A stretch of DNA of 40,468 nt from a virus: the IMG/VR virus record IMGVR_UViG_3300044638_004506, positions 1 to 40,468 of that record. One strand, 5' to 3'. Position numbers and translations under genes: made by a program. The notes under the pieces are model-generated. The model was not told where the DNA came from, did not search any database, and saw nothing but the letters and a program-made list of their open reading frames with translations. This document shows positions 1 through 6,672 of the stretch, piece after piece. Numbering within the stretch: the stretch's first letter is position 1; each line of letters starts with the position of its first letter.

Positions 1-107
1 TCAATAGTTCCTTCTATTGCACCACACGCTTGTAGCATTTCTGCATTAGATAGTACTTTATATCTTAATTCTAAATCTTCTAACATTAGTTGCATTGCTG
101 TTTTCAT
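1..107 (-). CDS. hypothetical protein, 3' end missing
   Basis: An open frame enters from the left edge on the minus strand. Only its first 35 codons are present, starting at the ATG complement of 105-107. The visible N-terminus is Leu- and Glu-rich with an amphipathic helical look (MKTAMQLMLEDLELRYKVL). I do not recognise a family. It is the last visible member of the leftward early operon, with only three bases between the previous stop codon and its start. The 26-bp repeat at 102-127 covers that junction, so its leader is the same A-rich sequence used by the gene upstream. Confidence 0.55.
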   Translation of the reverse strand, partial: MKTAMQLMLEDLELRYKVLSNAEMLQACGAIEGTI

Positions 108-127
108 AGGTTATTTGTTTTGGTTAT
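102..127 (-). repeat. 26-bp direct repeat, copy A, at a gene junction
   Basis: A perfect 26-base match to 330-355. On the minus strand it contains ATAACCAAAACAAATAACCT followed by ATGAAA. It therefore encodes the C-terminal Gln-Asn-Lys and stop of the upstream gene, then supplies the A-rich leader, ATG and second codon of the next gene. It may be both a translation-initiation cassette and a homology patch for exchanging small early genes. Confidence 0.85.
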
Positions 128-335
128 TATTTTTAATATAAAATAGTATTGAATATCCAAATATTATTTTGCCTCTATAACCATATCTCCTTGAAAAAAG
201 AGCATCTTCAGCTTTAATAATATCAAAGTAAAACAACTTATTATTTATGCAAAATATTGGCTTATACAATTCTTCTAAATCTTTTATTTTAACTTTTCGC
301 ATTGGTTTACCATCTTTATATACTAATTGTTTCAT
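111..335 (-). CDS. hypothetical small early protein (74 aa)
   Basis: A 74-residue protein I cannot assign. It is basic at the N-terminus (KQLVYKDGKPMRKVKIKDLEEL) and ends in an aromatic- and Asn-rich stretch finishing NNNQNK. The start sits in one copy of the 26-bp junction repeat and the stop lies in the other copy, so the whole gene is bracketed by the repeat. It is the third gene of a leftward operon that starts with two nuclease-like genes, which suggests an early accessory role. No membrane segment or metal-binding motif is obvious. Confidence 0.6.
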   Translation of the reverse strand: MKQLVYKDGKPMRKVKIKDLEELYKPIFCINNKLFYFDIIKAEDALFSRRYGYRGKIIFGYSILFYIKNNNQNK

Positions 336-355
336 AGGTTATTTGTTTTGGTTAT
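330..355 (-). repeat. 26-bp direct repeat, copy B, at a gene junction
   Basis: Identical to 102-127. It spans the end of the HNH gene (final residues NQNK plus stop) and the start of the 74-aa gene. With the other copy it brackets the 74-aa gene, the arrangement expected if small genes were duplicated, swapped or lost by recombination between shared junction sequences. Confidence 0.85.
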
Positions 356-848
356 AGTATTCAATTAATATTTGTGGTATTTTTCTTTTTTCTTCTTCTG
401 CAACATTTGGATATATCCTTATAAATTTTTCTATTATTTCATCAAAGCAATTCATATCTATAAGGTCAATAACACTATTATCAAAATTAGTATGGCAACT
501 ATTACCCCAAAAACAAAGCTCAACCCAATTGTCTGGATGCGTGGCTACTGAAGGGAATAATCTTTTTGGCAATATATGTGCTATGCTATAATGAAACTTT
601 TCATCATCTTTTTTTGATGATGGATTATTGCAATTAGAACATACACCCTTCATTTCTTTTCTTCTTTCCTTAAACCAATCCCATAATTGCTCTTTATCTT
701 CTTTTATATTTTCGTGCCTATGTTTTATAATTCTATTAGCCGTATCCTCAAGCGTTGCGTGTTTTTTACACCTGCTCTTGCTAAAATTATAATCATAACA
801 ACCACATTTTAGTTGTTTTTTCTTAACTATTATTGTGCTATATGCCAT
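339..848 (-). CDS. HNH-type endonuclease-like protein
   Basis: A 169-residue protein with two Cys/His clusters. An N-terminal C-G-C...C-K-K-H group lies at residues 15-30. The C-terminal half has the layout of a zinc-supported HNH domain: Cys70-x2-Cys73, then Ala-His-Ile-Leu (His91), Asn107-Trp and Cys112-x5-Cys118-His119 followed by Asn-Phe-Asp. HNH proteins of this kind nick or cut DNA and are common in phage early and recombination regions, with NinG as a known analogue. The substrate cannot be told. The gene starts inside the end of the upstream nuclease gene, giving an 11-base overlap, so the two are translationally coupled. Confidence 0.65.
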   Translation of the reverse strand: MAYSTIIVKKKQLKCGCYDYNFSKSRCKKHATLEDTANRIIKHRHENIKEDKEQLWDWFKERRKEMKGVCSNCNNPSSKKDDEKFHYSIAHILPKRLFPSVATHPDNWVELCFWGNSCHTNFDNSVIDLIDMNCFDEIIEKFIRIYPNVAEEEKRKIPQILIEYYNQNK

Positions 849-1227
849 TTTGTTTGTTATTTGCTATATCGTTTAGTAATCTTGTTAATGGTATTAAAAA
901 TCCTTTGGAAGTATTATTATCACCTCCATTTTTAAGGAATAAGTTTTGTTTAAAATAAACCCTACAAACATCCTTTAAGGCTTTAGTTGGAAATATTAAT
1001 GACGAATCAAGTTCGCTCATTCTGTAAATCCAATAGTCTGCAGTGGTGGTTGCTAGTCCACTAGGTTTATCTCTTGACTCGTATTCAATAAATAAATTTC
1101 CTGTCTTATGTATCATTCTATCATTTTTTACTTCTATAAGTTTACCATTAGAAAACAATTCATTTACCCAATCTTCGGCTTTTTCTCCAAAGTTTAAATC
1201 GTGCGTAAAACTAGATGAGTATTTCAT
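838..1227 (-). CDS. PD-(D/E)XK nuclease-like phage protein
   Basis: A 129-residue protein with features of a widespread small phage family related to PD-(D/E)XK nucleases. It has GEKAEDWV near the N-terminus, an IEVK strand (residues 31-34, the E-x-K signature), TGNLFIEYES (42-51), and then SGLATTTADYWIY (56-68). The E-x-K and following acidic strand would form the metal site of the restriction-type fold. A role in processing DNA ends or recombination intermediates is plausible but inferred. It is the first gene of the leftward operon, with its ATG about 18 bases below a TACTTTTG promoter element, and it overlaps the HNH gene by 11 bases. Confidence 0.65.
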   Translation of the reverse strand: MKYSSSFTHDLNFGEKAEDWVNELFSNGKLIEVKNDRMIHKTGNLFIEYESRDKPSGLATTTADYWIYRMSELDSSLIFPTKALKDVCRVYFKQNLFLKNGGDNNTSKGFLIPLTRLLNDIANNKQNGI

Positions 1228-1244
1228 AAGTTATGTGTTATATG

Positions 1245-1252
1245 CAAAAGTA
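1245..1252 (-). promoter_or_regulatory. leftward early promoter, -7 element
   Basis: On the minus strand this reads TACTTTTG, a perfect match to the Bacteroidetes -7 consensus TAnnTTTG. It lies 17 bases upstream of the ATG at 1227, implying a very short leader. A clear -33 TTG at the usual spacing is not evident; the surrounding sequence is A/T only. It is called from the -7 match and its position at the head of the operon. Confidence 0.5.
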
Positions 1253-1296
1253 ATTAATATAATTAAATAAATAAAAAATATTTTTCAAAAAATAAA

Positions 1297-1328
1297 TTTT
1301 GCAATTAAAAATAAAGTTCATTACTTTG
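1297..1328 (+). promoter_or_regulatory. rightward early promoter
   Basis: TTTTG at 1297-1301 and TTACTTTG at 1321-1328 are separated by 19 bases. This matches the Bacteroidetes -33/-7 arrangement (TTG, 17-23 bases, TAnnTTTG) with one mismatch in the -7 box. The ATG of the helix-turn-helix gene follows 20 bases later. Together with the leftward element it makes 1228-1348 a divergent control region. Confidence 0.5.
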
Positions 1329-1348
1329 CCTTTCAATCAAAATTATTT

Positions 1349-1546
1349 ATGAAAAACTCAAATGTCAAAGACGAGATTCTTCTCTATCTTGAACAGGAAG
1401 AACGACCATTAGCTTGGCTTTCAAGGAAAACAGAAATACCATATCCAACACTTTATTCAATTTTTATTCAAAGGATAATGAACCTTTCTGATAAAAATTT
1501 GGCTACAATTAACAAAGTGTTAGACACTGATTTTATTAACGATTAA
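1349..1546 (+). CDS. small helix-turn-helix DNA-binding protein
   Basis: A 65-residue protein with the look of a minimal phage-repressor-type helix-turn-helix. The segment WLSRKTEIPYPTLYSIF (residues 23-39) fits helix-turn-recognition helix, followed by a stabilising helix (LSDKNLATINKVL). It is the first gene of the rightward operon, just below the divergent promoter pair, where Cro/CI-type regulators normally sit. Control of the early promoters or a role in replication start are both possible. No target operator could be identified with confidence. Confidence 0.6.
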   Translation: MKNSNVKDEILLYLEQEERPLAWLSRKTEIPYPTLYSIFIQRIMNLSDKNLATINKVLDTDFIND

Positions 1547-1556
1547 TTACAAAAAG

Positions 1557-2255
1557 ATGGCTAAAAGATTTACCGACACTGAAAAGTGGAAGAAGCCCTT
1601 TATAAGGGGCTTACAAGGGGCTTATAAGCTCCTTTGGTTATATATCTGTGATGACTGTGACCATGCAGGTATTTGGCAAGTTGATATGGAAGTTGCTGCA
1701 ATAAGAATTGGTGAAAAAATAGATATAAAAGAAGCAATTAAAAGTTTTGATGAAAAAATTATAATTATTGATAAAGGCAATAAGTGGTTTATACCATCTT
1801 TTTTAGAATTTCAGTACCCATCTGGTTTAAATTCAGACAATAGAGCGCATAACTCTGTAATCATATTGCTTGAAAAATATAATTTAAGAATATCTAAAGA
1901 TAAGCCCCTTATAAGCCCCTCGGAAGGGTCTATGGATATGGATATGGTTAAGGATATGGATAAGGATATGGTTAAAGCAGAAAAAAAAGTAAAATTTAAA
2001 GAAAATATTTTATTGACACAAAAAGAACATTTACAGCTTGTTGCAGAATTTGGCGAAAAGCATGTAACTGATTTTTATGAATACTTGGCAGCGTATAAAA
2101 TAGAAAAATCGTATAAAACAAAATCAGATTACCTAACTATCAAGAGATGGGTCGTAGATGCCATTTTAAAGCAAAATAAGACAGCTTCTCCCAAGATTGG
2201 TAATAAGTATCAGAACGAATTAGAAACCGCTAGAAACGCCTTTAAACCAATATAA
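1557..2255 (+). CDS. phage replication initiator-like protein
   Basis: A 232-residue protein resembling replication proteins of Bacteroidetes phages. The N-terminal domain (about 1-115) begins MAKRFTDTEKWKKPFIRGL and has the helix-strand pattern of a winged-helix DNA-binding domain (YKLLWLYICDDCDHAGIWQVD). A low-complexity linker rich in Met-Asp-Lys (about 122-142) follows. A C-terminal helical domain with FYEYLAAYKIEKSYKTKSDYLTIKRWV resembles DnaD/lambda-O-type loader-contact regions. It sits directly upstream of the primase-helicase, as initiators usually do. The linker is encoded by tandem DNA repeats that look like origin iterons. The exact family is uncertain, but the initiator role is well supported by layout. 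Confidence 0.65.
   Translation: MAKRFTDTEKWKKPFIRGLQGAYKLLWLYICDDCDHAGIWQVDMEVAAIRIGEKIDIKEAIKSFDEKIIIIDKGNKWFIPSFLEFQYPSGLNSDNRAHNSVIILLEKYNLRISKDKPLISPSEGSMDMDMVKDMDKDMVKAEKKVKFKENILLTQKEHLQLVAEFGEKHVTDFYEYLAAYKIEKSYKTKSDYLTIKRWVVDAILKQNKTASPKIGNKYQNELETARNAFKPI
1604..1628 (+). repeat. AAGGGGCTTA repeat pair near the 5' end of the initiator gene
   Basis: Two direct copies of AAGGGGCTTA at 1604-1613 and 1615-1624, the second extended by TAAG. A degenerate inverted copy (AAGCCCTTT) lies just before at 1593-1601. The same word recurs in inverted orientation at 1901-1920, so the pairs face each other across about 280 bases of the initiator gene. This arrangement fits initiator-binding sites or a structured origin flank. 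Confidence 0.6.
1901..2025 (+). other. putative replication origin inside the initiator gene
   Basis: Three elements follow each other. First are two TAAGCCCCT words (1901-1920) inverted relative to the 1604-1628 pair. Then come three 12-bp iterons GGATATGGWTAA at 1940-1951, 1952-1963 and 1964-1975, with an extra GGATATGG at 1934. Last is an almost pure A/T stretch at about 1981-2017. Iterons next to an AT-rich unwinding region, placed in the linker-coding middle of the initiator gene, is the architecture of the lambda O/ori region. Function is inferred. Confidence 0.5.
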
Positions 2256-2258
2256 ACG

Positions 2259-4118
2259 ATGATTACCATTTTTAAGAACATTTTTTCCAAGGAACCAAAT
2301 TACATTTCTGTTGAAGCTGCGTTAAAAAGAATACAGCAGGGTAAAAGTAAAACAACCGTAGAGGAAATTAGAAAAACGATTGATAAGGAGAAAGCAAATA
2401 AGATAAAATTAAACCTTCCGTCTATTTGCTTTAGTGGAAAATTTGGAGCAGATAGAACTGATGCCCAATTAATTCAGCATAGCGGTTTTGTTGTGCTTGA
2501 TTTTGACAATATCTTTGAATTAAGGGAAAAGCAAACTGAAATCATATCAAATCCCTTTGTTTATGCTTGTTGGATTAGCCCTTCTGGAAATGGATTGAAG
2601 GCATTGGTAAAAATAGCTAATGGGGCAAAGCATAGAGAACACTTTCAAGCTTTACAAGAAGTTTTTCCCGAAATTGACCGAAGCGGGATTAATGTAAGCC
2701 GAGTTTGTTATGAGAGTTATGACACCGAAATTTACATAAACGAAAATGCTGAAGTATTTAAGAAAATTAAGAAAACAGAGAAGGTTGTCGTTTATGAAAA
2801 GAATGATGATGACGAAAAGATTTTTAAAAATATTGTCACTTGGCTTTCAAATAAAAATGAGGCTTTTGTAACCGGAGAAAGAAATAATTTCATTTTTAAA
2901 TTAGCATCCGCTTGTTGCCGTTTTGGAATTAATGAAATGACCGCTAATTCAATGATTCATAGCGAGTTTTTGACTAATTCTGAATTTACAAAAAATGAGG
3001 CTAATAGGGCAATCCGTTCGGCATACAAAGCTAATTCGGGTAATTTTGGTAGCGCATCTTTTGATAAAGAAATATTGGTAGATAAGGTTTCAAGGAGGGA
3101 AGTTGAAGTTGAAAAAGCAGTATTTGATGAAGGGTTAAAGTTGAAAGATGTTATTTACGGAATTGATGTAAAGGAGCAAGCTTTAAAAATTTATGATGAA
3201 GGGTATGCTAGAGTTGATGGTATTGGAGTTCCTGAATTAGATGAAAGATTTAAACCAAAGAGAGGGGAAATTACCGTACTTACAGGAATAGGAAACTATG
3301 GTAAATCTTCATTTAAAAAATGGTATCAAGCTATGAGGATAATGTTGTACGGGGAGAAGTTTGCTACATTCTCGCCAGAAGATAATCCGCCTGAAGAATA
3401 TTACCACGACTTTGTTGAGATAATATTAGGATGTGATTGTAGTCCTGCCAATCCACACAGACCAAGTAAGCAAGTGTATGAGTATGTTTACGATTTAGTT
3501 TGTCATCATGTATTTTATGTTTACCCAAAGGATGTGTCACCTACTCCTCAATACATAATGGAAGTATTTTTAGAATTAATTGTCAAGGAGAATGTTGATG
3601 GTGTTGATATTGACCCGTTTAACCAATTGACAAACGAATATCAAAAGTTTCAAAGAAGTGATAAGTATTTGGAGTGGGTATTGTCAGTGTTTTCAAGATT
3701 TTCTCAAATAAACAATATTTTCTTTTGGATAATTGCGCATCCAACAAAAATGCAAAAAGCAGCCGATGGTAACTATCCATGTCCTGATGTATTTGATTTA
3801 ACCGATGGAGCTATGTGGAATAATAAGATGGATAATATCCTTGTGTATCATAGACCATTTGCGCAAACAGACCCGCAAAACCCATCATGTGAATTTCATA
3901 GTAAAAAAATAAGAAGGCAAAAGATTGTTGGTAAAAAAGGCTTTATTTTGTTCCAAATGTTTTTCCAAACTAGAAGGTTTTTATTTAATGGATTAGATTC
4001 ATTGCAGAAGATTATAAACGATAAAAATATAATTTTAAGACCAGATGTGGCAGTTCAAAAGACATTTGATAATTGGGTACCTTATAAGGATGACAACGGA
4101 GAAGATGTAAATTTTTAA
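2259..4118 (+). CDS. primase-helicase (BT4734/VirE-N-like primase fused to RecA-fold helicase)
   Basis: A 619-residue replication protein. The N-terminal third resembles the BT4734/VirE-N archaeo-eukaryotic primase-like domain: VVLDFDN (78-84, acidic metal motif), SPSGNGLKALVKI (107-119) and SRVCYESYDTEIYIN (147-161). A helical linker follows (about 185-260). The C-terminal half is a DnaB/Twinkle-type RecA fold: PKRGEITVLTGIGNYGKSSF (Walker A 343-351), VDGVDIDP (Walker B 446-453) and WIIAHPTK (490-497, the Twinkle-like His-Pro motif). It would lay primers and unwind DNA at the phage fork, presumably recruited by the upstream initiator. It lies four bases after that gene and just before SSB. 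Whether the primase site is active cannot be told. Confidence 0.85.
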   Translation: MITIFKNIFSKEPNYISVEAALKRIQQGKSKTTVEEIRKTIDKEKANKIKLNLPSICFSGKFGADRTDAQLIQHSGFVVLDFDNIFELREKQTEIISNPFVYACWISPSGNGLKALVKIANGAKHREHFQALQEVFPEIDRSGINVSRVCYESYDTEIYINENAEVFKKIKKTEKVVVYEKNDDDEKIFKNIVTWLSNKNEAFVTGERNNFIFKLASACCRFGINEMTANSMIHSEFLTNSEFTKNEANRAIRSAYKANSGNFGSASFDKEILVDKVSRREVEVEKAVFDEGLKLKDVIYGIDVKEQALKIYDEGYARVDGIGVPELDERFKPKRGEITVLTGIGNYGKSSFKKWYQAMRIMLYGEKFATFSPEDNPPEEYYHDFVEIILGCDCSPANPHRPSKQVYEYVYDLVCHHVFYVYPKDVSPTPQYIMEVFLELIVKENVDGVDIDPFNQLTNEYQKFQRSDKYLEWVLSVFSRFSQINNIFFWIIAHPTKMQKAADGNYPCPDVFDLTDGAMWNNKMDNILVYHRPFAQTDPQNPSCEFHSKKIRRQKIVGKKGFILFQMFFQTRRFLFNGLDSLQKIINDKNIILRPDVAVQKTFDNWVPYKDDNGEDVNF

Positions 4119-4134
4119 TATAAAAACAAAAACA

Positions 4135-4476
4135 ATGATTAGAATTTCTGTAATCGGAAGATTAGGACAAGACGCAGTCGTAAACAATGTCAATGGTAAA
4201 AGTGTAATTAATTTTTCAGTAGCTTACAGTGAAAAATTTAAAAACCAACAAGGAGAAGATACCGAAAGAACAACTTGGGTTTCTTGCGCCTACTGGACAG
4301 ATAAACTTAATGTATCCAACTATTTAAAGAAAGGAACGCTAGTTTATACAGAAGGTAAGCCTGAAGCAAAGTCTTATCAAAACAATAAGACAAACGAAAC
4401 CGTTCCTCAATTACATTGTAGAGTATCAACAATACAATTATTATCAAGTAGTAATAAAGAAGAAAACAATTTTTAA
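4135..4476 (+). CDS. ssb: single-stranded DNA-binding protein
   Basis: A 113-residue SSB with the OB-fold pattern of the bacterial family: IRISVIGRLGQDAVV (strand 1), VINFSVAYSEKF, then TERTTWVSCAYWTDKL and LKKGTLVYTEGKPEAKSYQ. It coats single-stranded DNA during replication. The C-terminus is short and ends KEENNF. It is acidic only in part and keeps a terminal Phe, but lacks the usual DDxPF tip that binds host partners. The start follows an A-rich leader, and the stop overlaps the ATG of the next gene by one base, giving a coupled replication operon. Confidence 0.92.
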   Translation: MIRISVIGRLGQDAVVNNVNGKSVINFSVAYSEKFKNQQGEDTERTTWVSCAYWTDKLNVSNYLKKGTLVYTEGKPEAKSYQNNKTNETVPQLHCRVSTIQLLSSSNKEENNF

Positions 4477-4700
4477 TGTATATTCACGAACTTAAAAATA
4501 TTATAGATGTCGAAACCCCTCTTGGTAAAGGAAAAGCAATCGCTTGGATTGACTACGGAACCGAAATCAACACTGTTTGGAAAGTCATATTACAGCACAA
4601 CGGTATGGTTAGGAACTTTTACGACACAGACATACTTGTTTACCCCAATAAAATGGACGGCGGGGAATTAGATAAAGATTATTTCAAAAACAAAAAATAA
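4476..4700 (+). CDS. small conserved phage protein of unknown function (74 aa)
   Basis: A compact 74-residue beta-rich protein. ETPLGKGKAIAWIDYGTEINTVW leads to VILQHNGMVRNFYDTDILVYPNKM. The pattern (a Pro-Leu-Gly-x-Gly turn, then strands, then a his/asp turn and Asn) resembles a recurring small phage family seen near replication genes, for which I know no function. It overlaps SSB by one base upstream and the 39-aa gene by one base downstream, so it is probably co-translated with SSB and may be an accessory of replication or repair. Confidence 0.6.
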   Translation: MYIHELKNIIDVETPLGKGKAIAWIDYGTEINTVWKVILQHNGMVRNFYDTDILVYPNKMDGGELDKDYFKNKK

Positions 4701-4819
4701 TGGCAAAACTAACCAATTCATCCAAAGTTACATTTGGAACAAAAAAATCAGGGAGAGCAAAAAAATCTTACAATAAAAGTAATCCAAGACCAAAGGCTTA
4801 CCGAGGTCAAGGGCGTTAA
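4700..4819 (+). CDS. 39-aa highly basic phage protein
   Basis: A 39-codon gene whose ATG overlaps the previous stop (TAATG, 4698-4702). It has 15 Lys/Arg residues and no acidic ones, and ends YRGQGR. The layout VTFGTKKSGRAKKSYNK followed by a Pro-Lys-x-Tyr-Arg-Gly-Gln-Gly tail resembles short proteins recurring in Bacteroidetes phages. I believe it is a genuine conserved gene rather than a chance frame. The charge suggests nucleic-acid or ribosome binding, but no function is known to me. Confidence 0.65.
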   Translation: MAKLTNSSKVTFGTKKSGRAKKSYNKSNPRPKAYRGQGR

Positions 4820-4850
4820 TTAATTAAAAAACACAAAAATTAAATTAAAA

Positions 4851-5111
4851 ATGAAATTTAAACCATTAAACAAAAGGGTATTAGTAAAGCTTGACGAAGC
4901 AAAAATGCAAACAGATGCGGGAATCTATCTTCCGCAAACAGCTCAAAATGATTTTTCAACAGGCAAGGTAATTGCTGTTGGAACTGAAGCTGCGCTTGTT
5001 AAAGAAGGCGATAGAATAATGTTTGCCCATAGCGTAGGGGTAGATATTGAAGTAGATGGGGAGAAGTTAAGGCTAATCCCAGACGAAAGTTATATTGACG
5101 CTGTGATTTAA
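4851..5111 (+). CDS. phage GroES-like cochaperonin
   Basis: An 86-residue GroES homologue, slightly shorter than the bacterial 95-97. The signature runs end to end: KPLNKRVLVKLDEA, a shortened mobile loop ending GIYLP (the hydrophobic tripeptide that docks on GroEL, here Ile-Tyr-Leu), GKVIAVG, VKEGDRIMF, and LRLIPDESYIDAVI at the C-terminus. Like T4 gp31 it would replace host GroES on host GroEL to fold phage proteins, often the capsid protein. A 31-base gap with an A-rich leader precedes it and a terminator follows, so it closes the early/replication operon. Confidence 0.88.
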   Translation: MKFKPLNKRVLVKLDEAKMQTDAGIYLPQTAQNDFSTGKVIAVGTEAALVKEGDRIMFAHSVGVDIEVDGEKLRLIPDESYIDAVI

Positions 5112-5117
5112 TTTAAA

Positions 5118-5148
5118 AAAATGCCTTCAAAATTTTTGGGGGCATTTT
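5118..5148 (+). terminator. rho-independent terminator after the GroES-like gene
   Basis: AAAATGCC (5118-5125) pairs perfectly with GGCATTTT (5141-5148), and a T-rich tail follows. It separates the replication/chaperonin operon from the structural operon. The A/T-flanked stem could also terminate from the minus strand. Confidence 0.7.
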
Positions 5149-5178
5149 AATTTTTAATAAATAAAAAAGTCTAATTTT

Positions 5179-6027
5179 ATGCCATATATGCAAGCACAAC
5201 CGGTAAATCATATTTTTTTAAGTTTAACAAAGCCTATTCAAGATACAATTAAAGTAGGTGATTTAGAGTTATACCTTGACGGGTCGTATAGACCTGAATG
5301 GAACGCTACAGTAGTAGGTGAAATTTATGGATTGCCAAAAAATCCAAAAGGAGATAATTCCAAAGTTGTTTCTAAATTAAAAAATGGAGATAAAGTTTTA
5401 TTTGATTATTCCGTAGTTGCAGAAAGAAAATTTGAATCAGATGGAGGAAGTTTTACGGAAATAACAAAAGATAGCCCTTATTATCAAAAGTTTACAAATG
5501 GCAAAGGAGAAAGATTACTTATTGTAGCAATGCCGGGGAAGATAACTCATATTTGGGTAGGCACATTGCATGATAAAAGAGGTAATTTTGTTGACGGATG
5601 TCAAGGTTCTGAACATGATTTAAGTAGATGGAAGTCTCAATTTAGTTTTGGAGAAACGCAAAAGTTCTTATTTAAAAACTTAATTGACATAAACGATAAA
5701 GATGTTTGGAAGGCTGACTACAGGGACATTTATGCTAAAATAGTTAAGGATGAACTTATAACAGTTGGGGATAGGGTTATTTTAGAACCAATTGATGAAA
5801 ACATACCAAAAGATGTAATTAAGCAAATGGGTATTGTTGATACTATTGAAGCAAAAGTTAGACTGGGGGATAGGGCAAAAGTTTTGTCAGCGCCAGATGA
5901 TTCTAACTTAAAAAAAGGAGATATAATTGGTTTTGAACCACAATATCTTGAGAAATACGAATACGGAGATAAATCTTATTATTTAATAAAATCCCATAGA
6001 GCATTGGGAATTTGGGAGGAAAATTAA
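5179..6027 (+). CDS. predicted tandem GroES-fold protein
   Basis: A 282-residue protein with no firm family. Two regions follow the GroES pattern. The first is at about 10-130: GEIYGLP, KLKNGDKVLFDYSVV, then RLLIVAMPGKITHIWVG. The second is at about 195-282: VGDRVILEPIDE, a loop, RAKVLSAP, LKKGDIIGFEP, then YYLIKSHRALGIWEEN. Each ends like GroES, where a strand after the Gly-Asp turn is followed by a roof and a final aliphatic strand. The gene lies just after a clear GroES homologue. A double-domain cochaperonin or a virion protein derived from one are possible; the fold call is by eye. It lacks an obvious GIxLP mobile-loop tripeptide, so GroEL docking is uncertain. It opens the structural operon, one base before the next gene. 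Confidence 0.5.
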   Translation: MPYMQAQPVNHIFLSLTKPIQDTIKVGDLELYLDGSYRPEWNATVVGEIYGLPKNPKGDNSKVVSKLKNGDKVLFDYSVVAERKFESDGGSFTEITKDSPYYQKFTNGKGERLLIVAMPGKITHIWVGTLHDKRGNFVDGCQGSEHDLSRWKSQFSFGETQKFLFKNLIDINDKDVWKADYRDIYAKIVKDELITVGDRVILEPIDENIPKDVIKQMGIVDTIEAKVRLGDRAKVLSAPDDSNLKKGDIIGFEPQYLEKYEYGDKSYYLIKSHRALGIWEEN

Positions 6028-6028
6028 T

Positions 6029-6670
6029 ATGGCATACAATTTAAACGAGATATATAATTTCATGGTCTTTATTGTGCGTAAAGAAAGAGGTGTATTTGTT
6101 ACAATACCGGAATTTGAGTCAACACTTGATAACGCACAAATAGAAGCTGTATCAGGCTGGTTTGAGCAGTATGGCGCAACGCAAAAGATTCATGACGCAA
6201 TTAGAAAGCTTCGTTCACAAGTTCAATTTACTTCTGCGTCAGACGGGCAGGTTGATTTCGCTTCTGATTATTTACATATGATTGGGGGCGCATATACCGT
6301 TACAGGGAGTAGTGTAAATCCAGTAAGATTTGTAAACGAAGACGAAATAGCATTAGCTTTAAAAAGTCAATTAAGACCTGTAAGCACATCGTTACCAATA
6401 GCAAAGGATACGGCAACCGGATTCCAAATATATCCACAAGTTACTCAAACCGGTTTTTATAATTACTTGAGAAGACCGTTAAAGCCTGTTTATGGATATA
6501 CCACTTCTGGAAGAACAATAAATTACGACAACGCTACAAGTACACAATTAGAATTTACGGATGTTTATATTAATAATATTATTTCAATAGCATTAAAGTT
6601 TTGGGGCATTAATATGGCTGAACAAGACATACAGGCATTTGCACAAAATCAAACGCAAGAAACTAAATAA
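6029..6670 (+). CDS. probable virion structural/adaptor protein (213 aa)
   Basis: A 213-residue protein starting MAYNLNEIYNFMVFIVRKERG, a start I associate with a recurring family of structural-region proteins in Bacteroidetes phages. The N-terminal half is helical (LDNAQIEAVSGWFEQYGATQKIHDAIRKLRSQVQF), and the remainder is mixed beta with Pro- and Tyr-rich turns (YLRRPLKPVYGYTTS). No catalytic motif is present. It starts two bases after the previous stop and is followed by two more proteins of similar size leading to the tail hub, so a role in the head-to-tail connector is likely but inferred. Confidence 0.5.
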   Translation: MAYNLNEIYNFMVFIVRKERGVFVTIPEFESTLDNAQIEAVSGWFEQYGATQKIHDAIRKLRSQVQFTSASDGQVDFASDYLHMIGGAYTVTGSSVNPVRFVNEDEIALALKSQLRPVSTSLPIAKDTATGFQIYPQVTQTGFYNYLRRPLKPVYGYTTSGRTINYDNATSTQLEFTDVYINNIISIALKFWGINMAEQDIQAFAQNQTQETK

Positions 6671-6672
6671 AA

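Noticed and set aside
1043-1270. Plus-strand 75-codon frame opposite the PD-(D/E)XK gene
   Set aside because: It overlaps antisense a gene with a recognisable family pattern, has no leader, and crosses the divergent promoter region.
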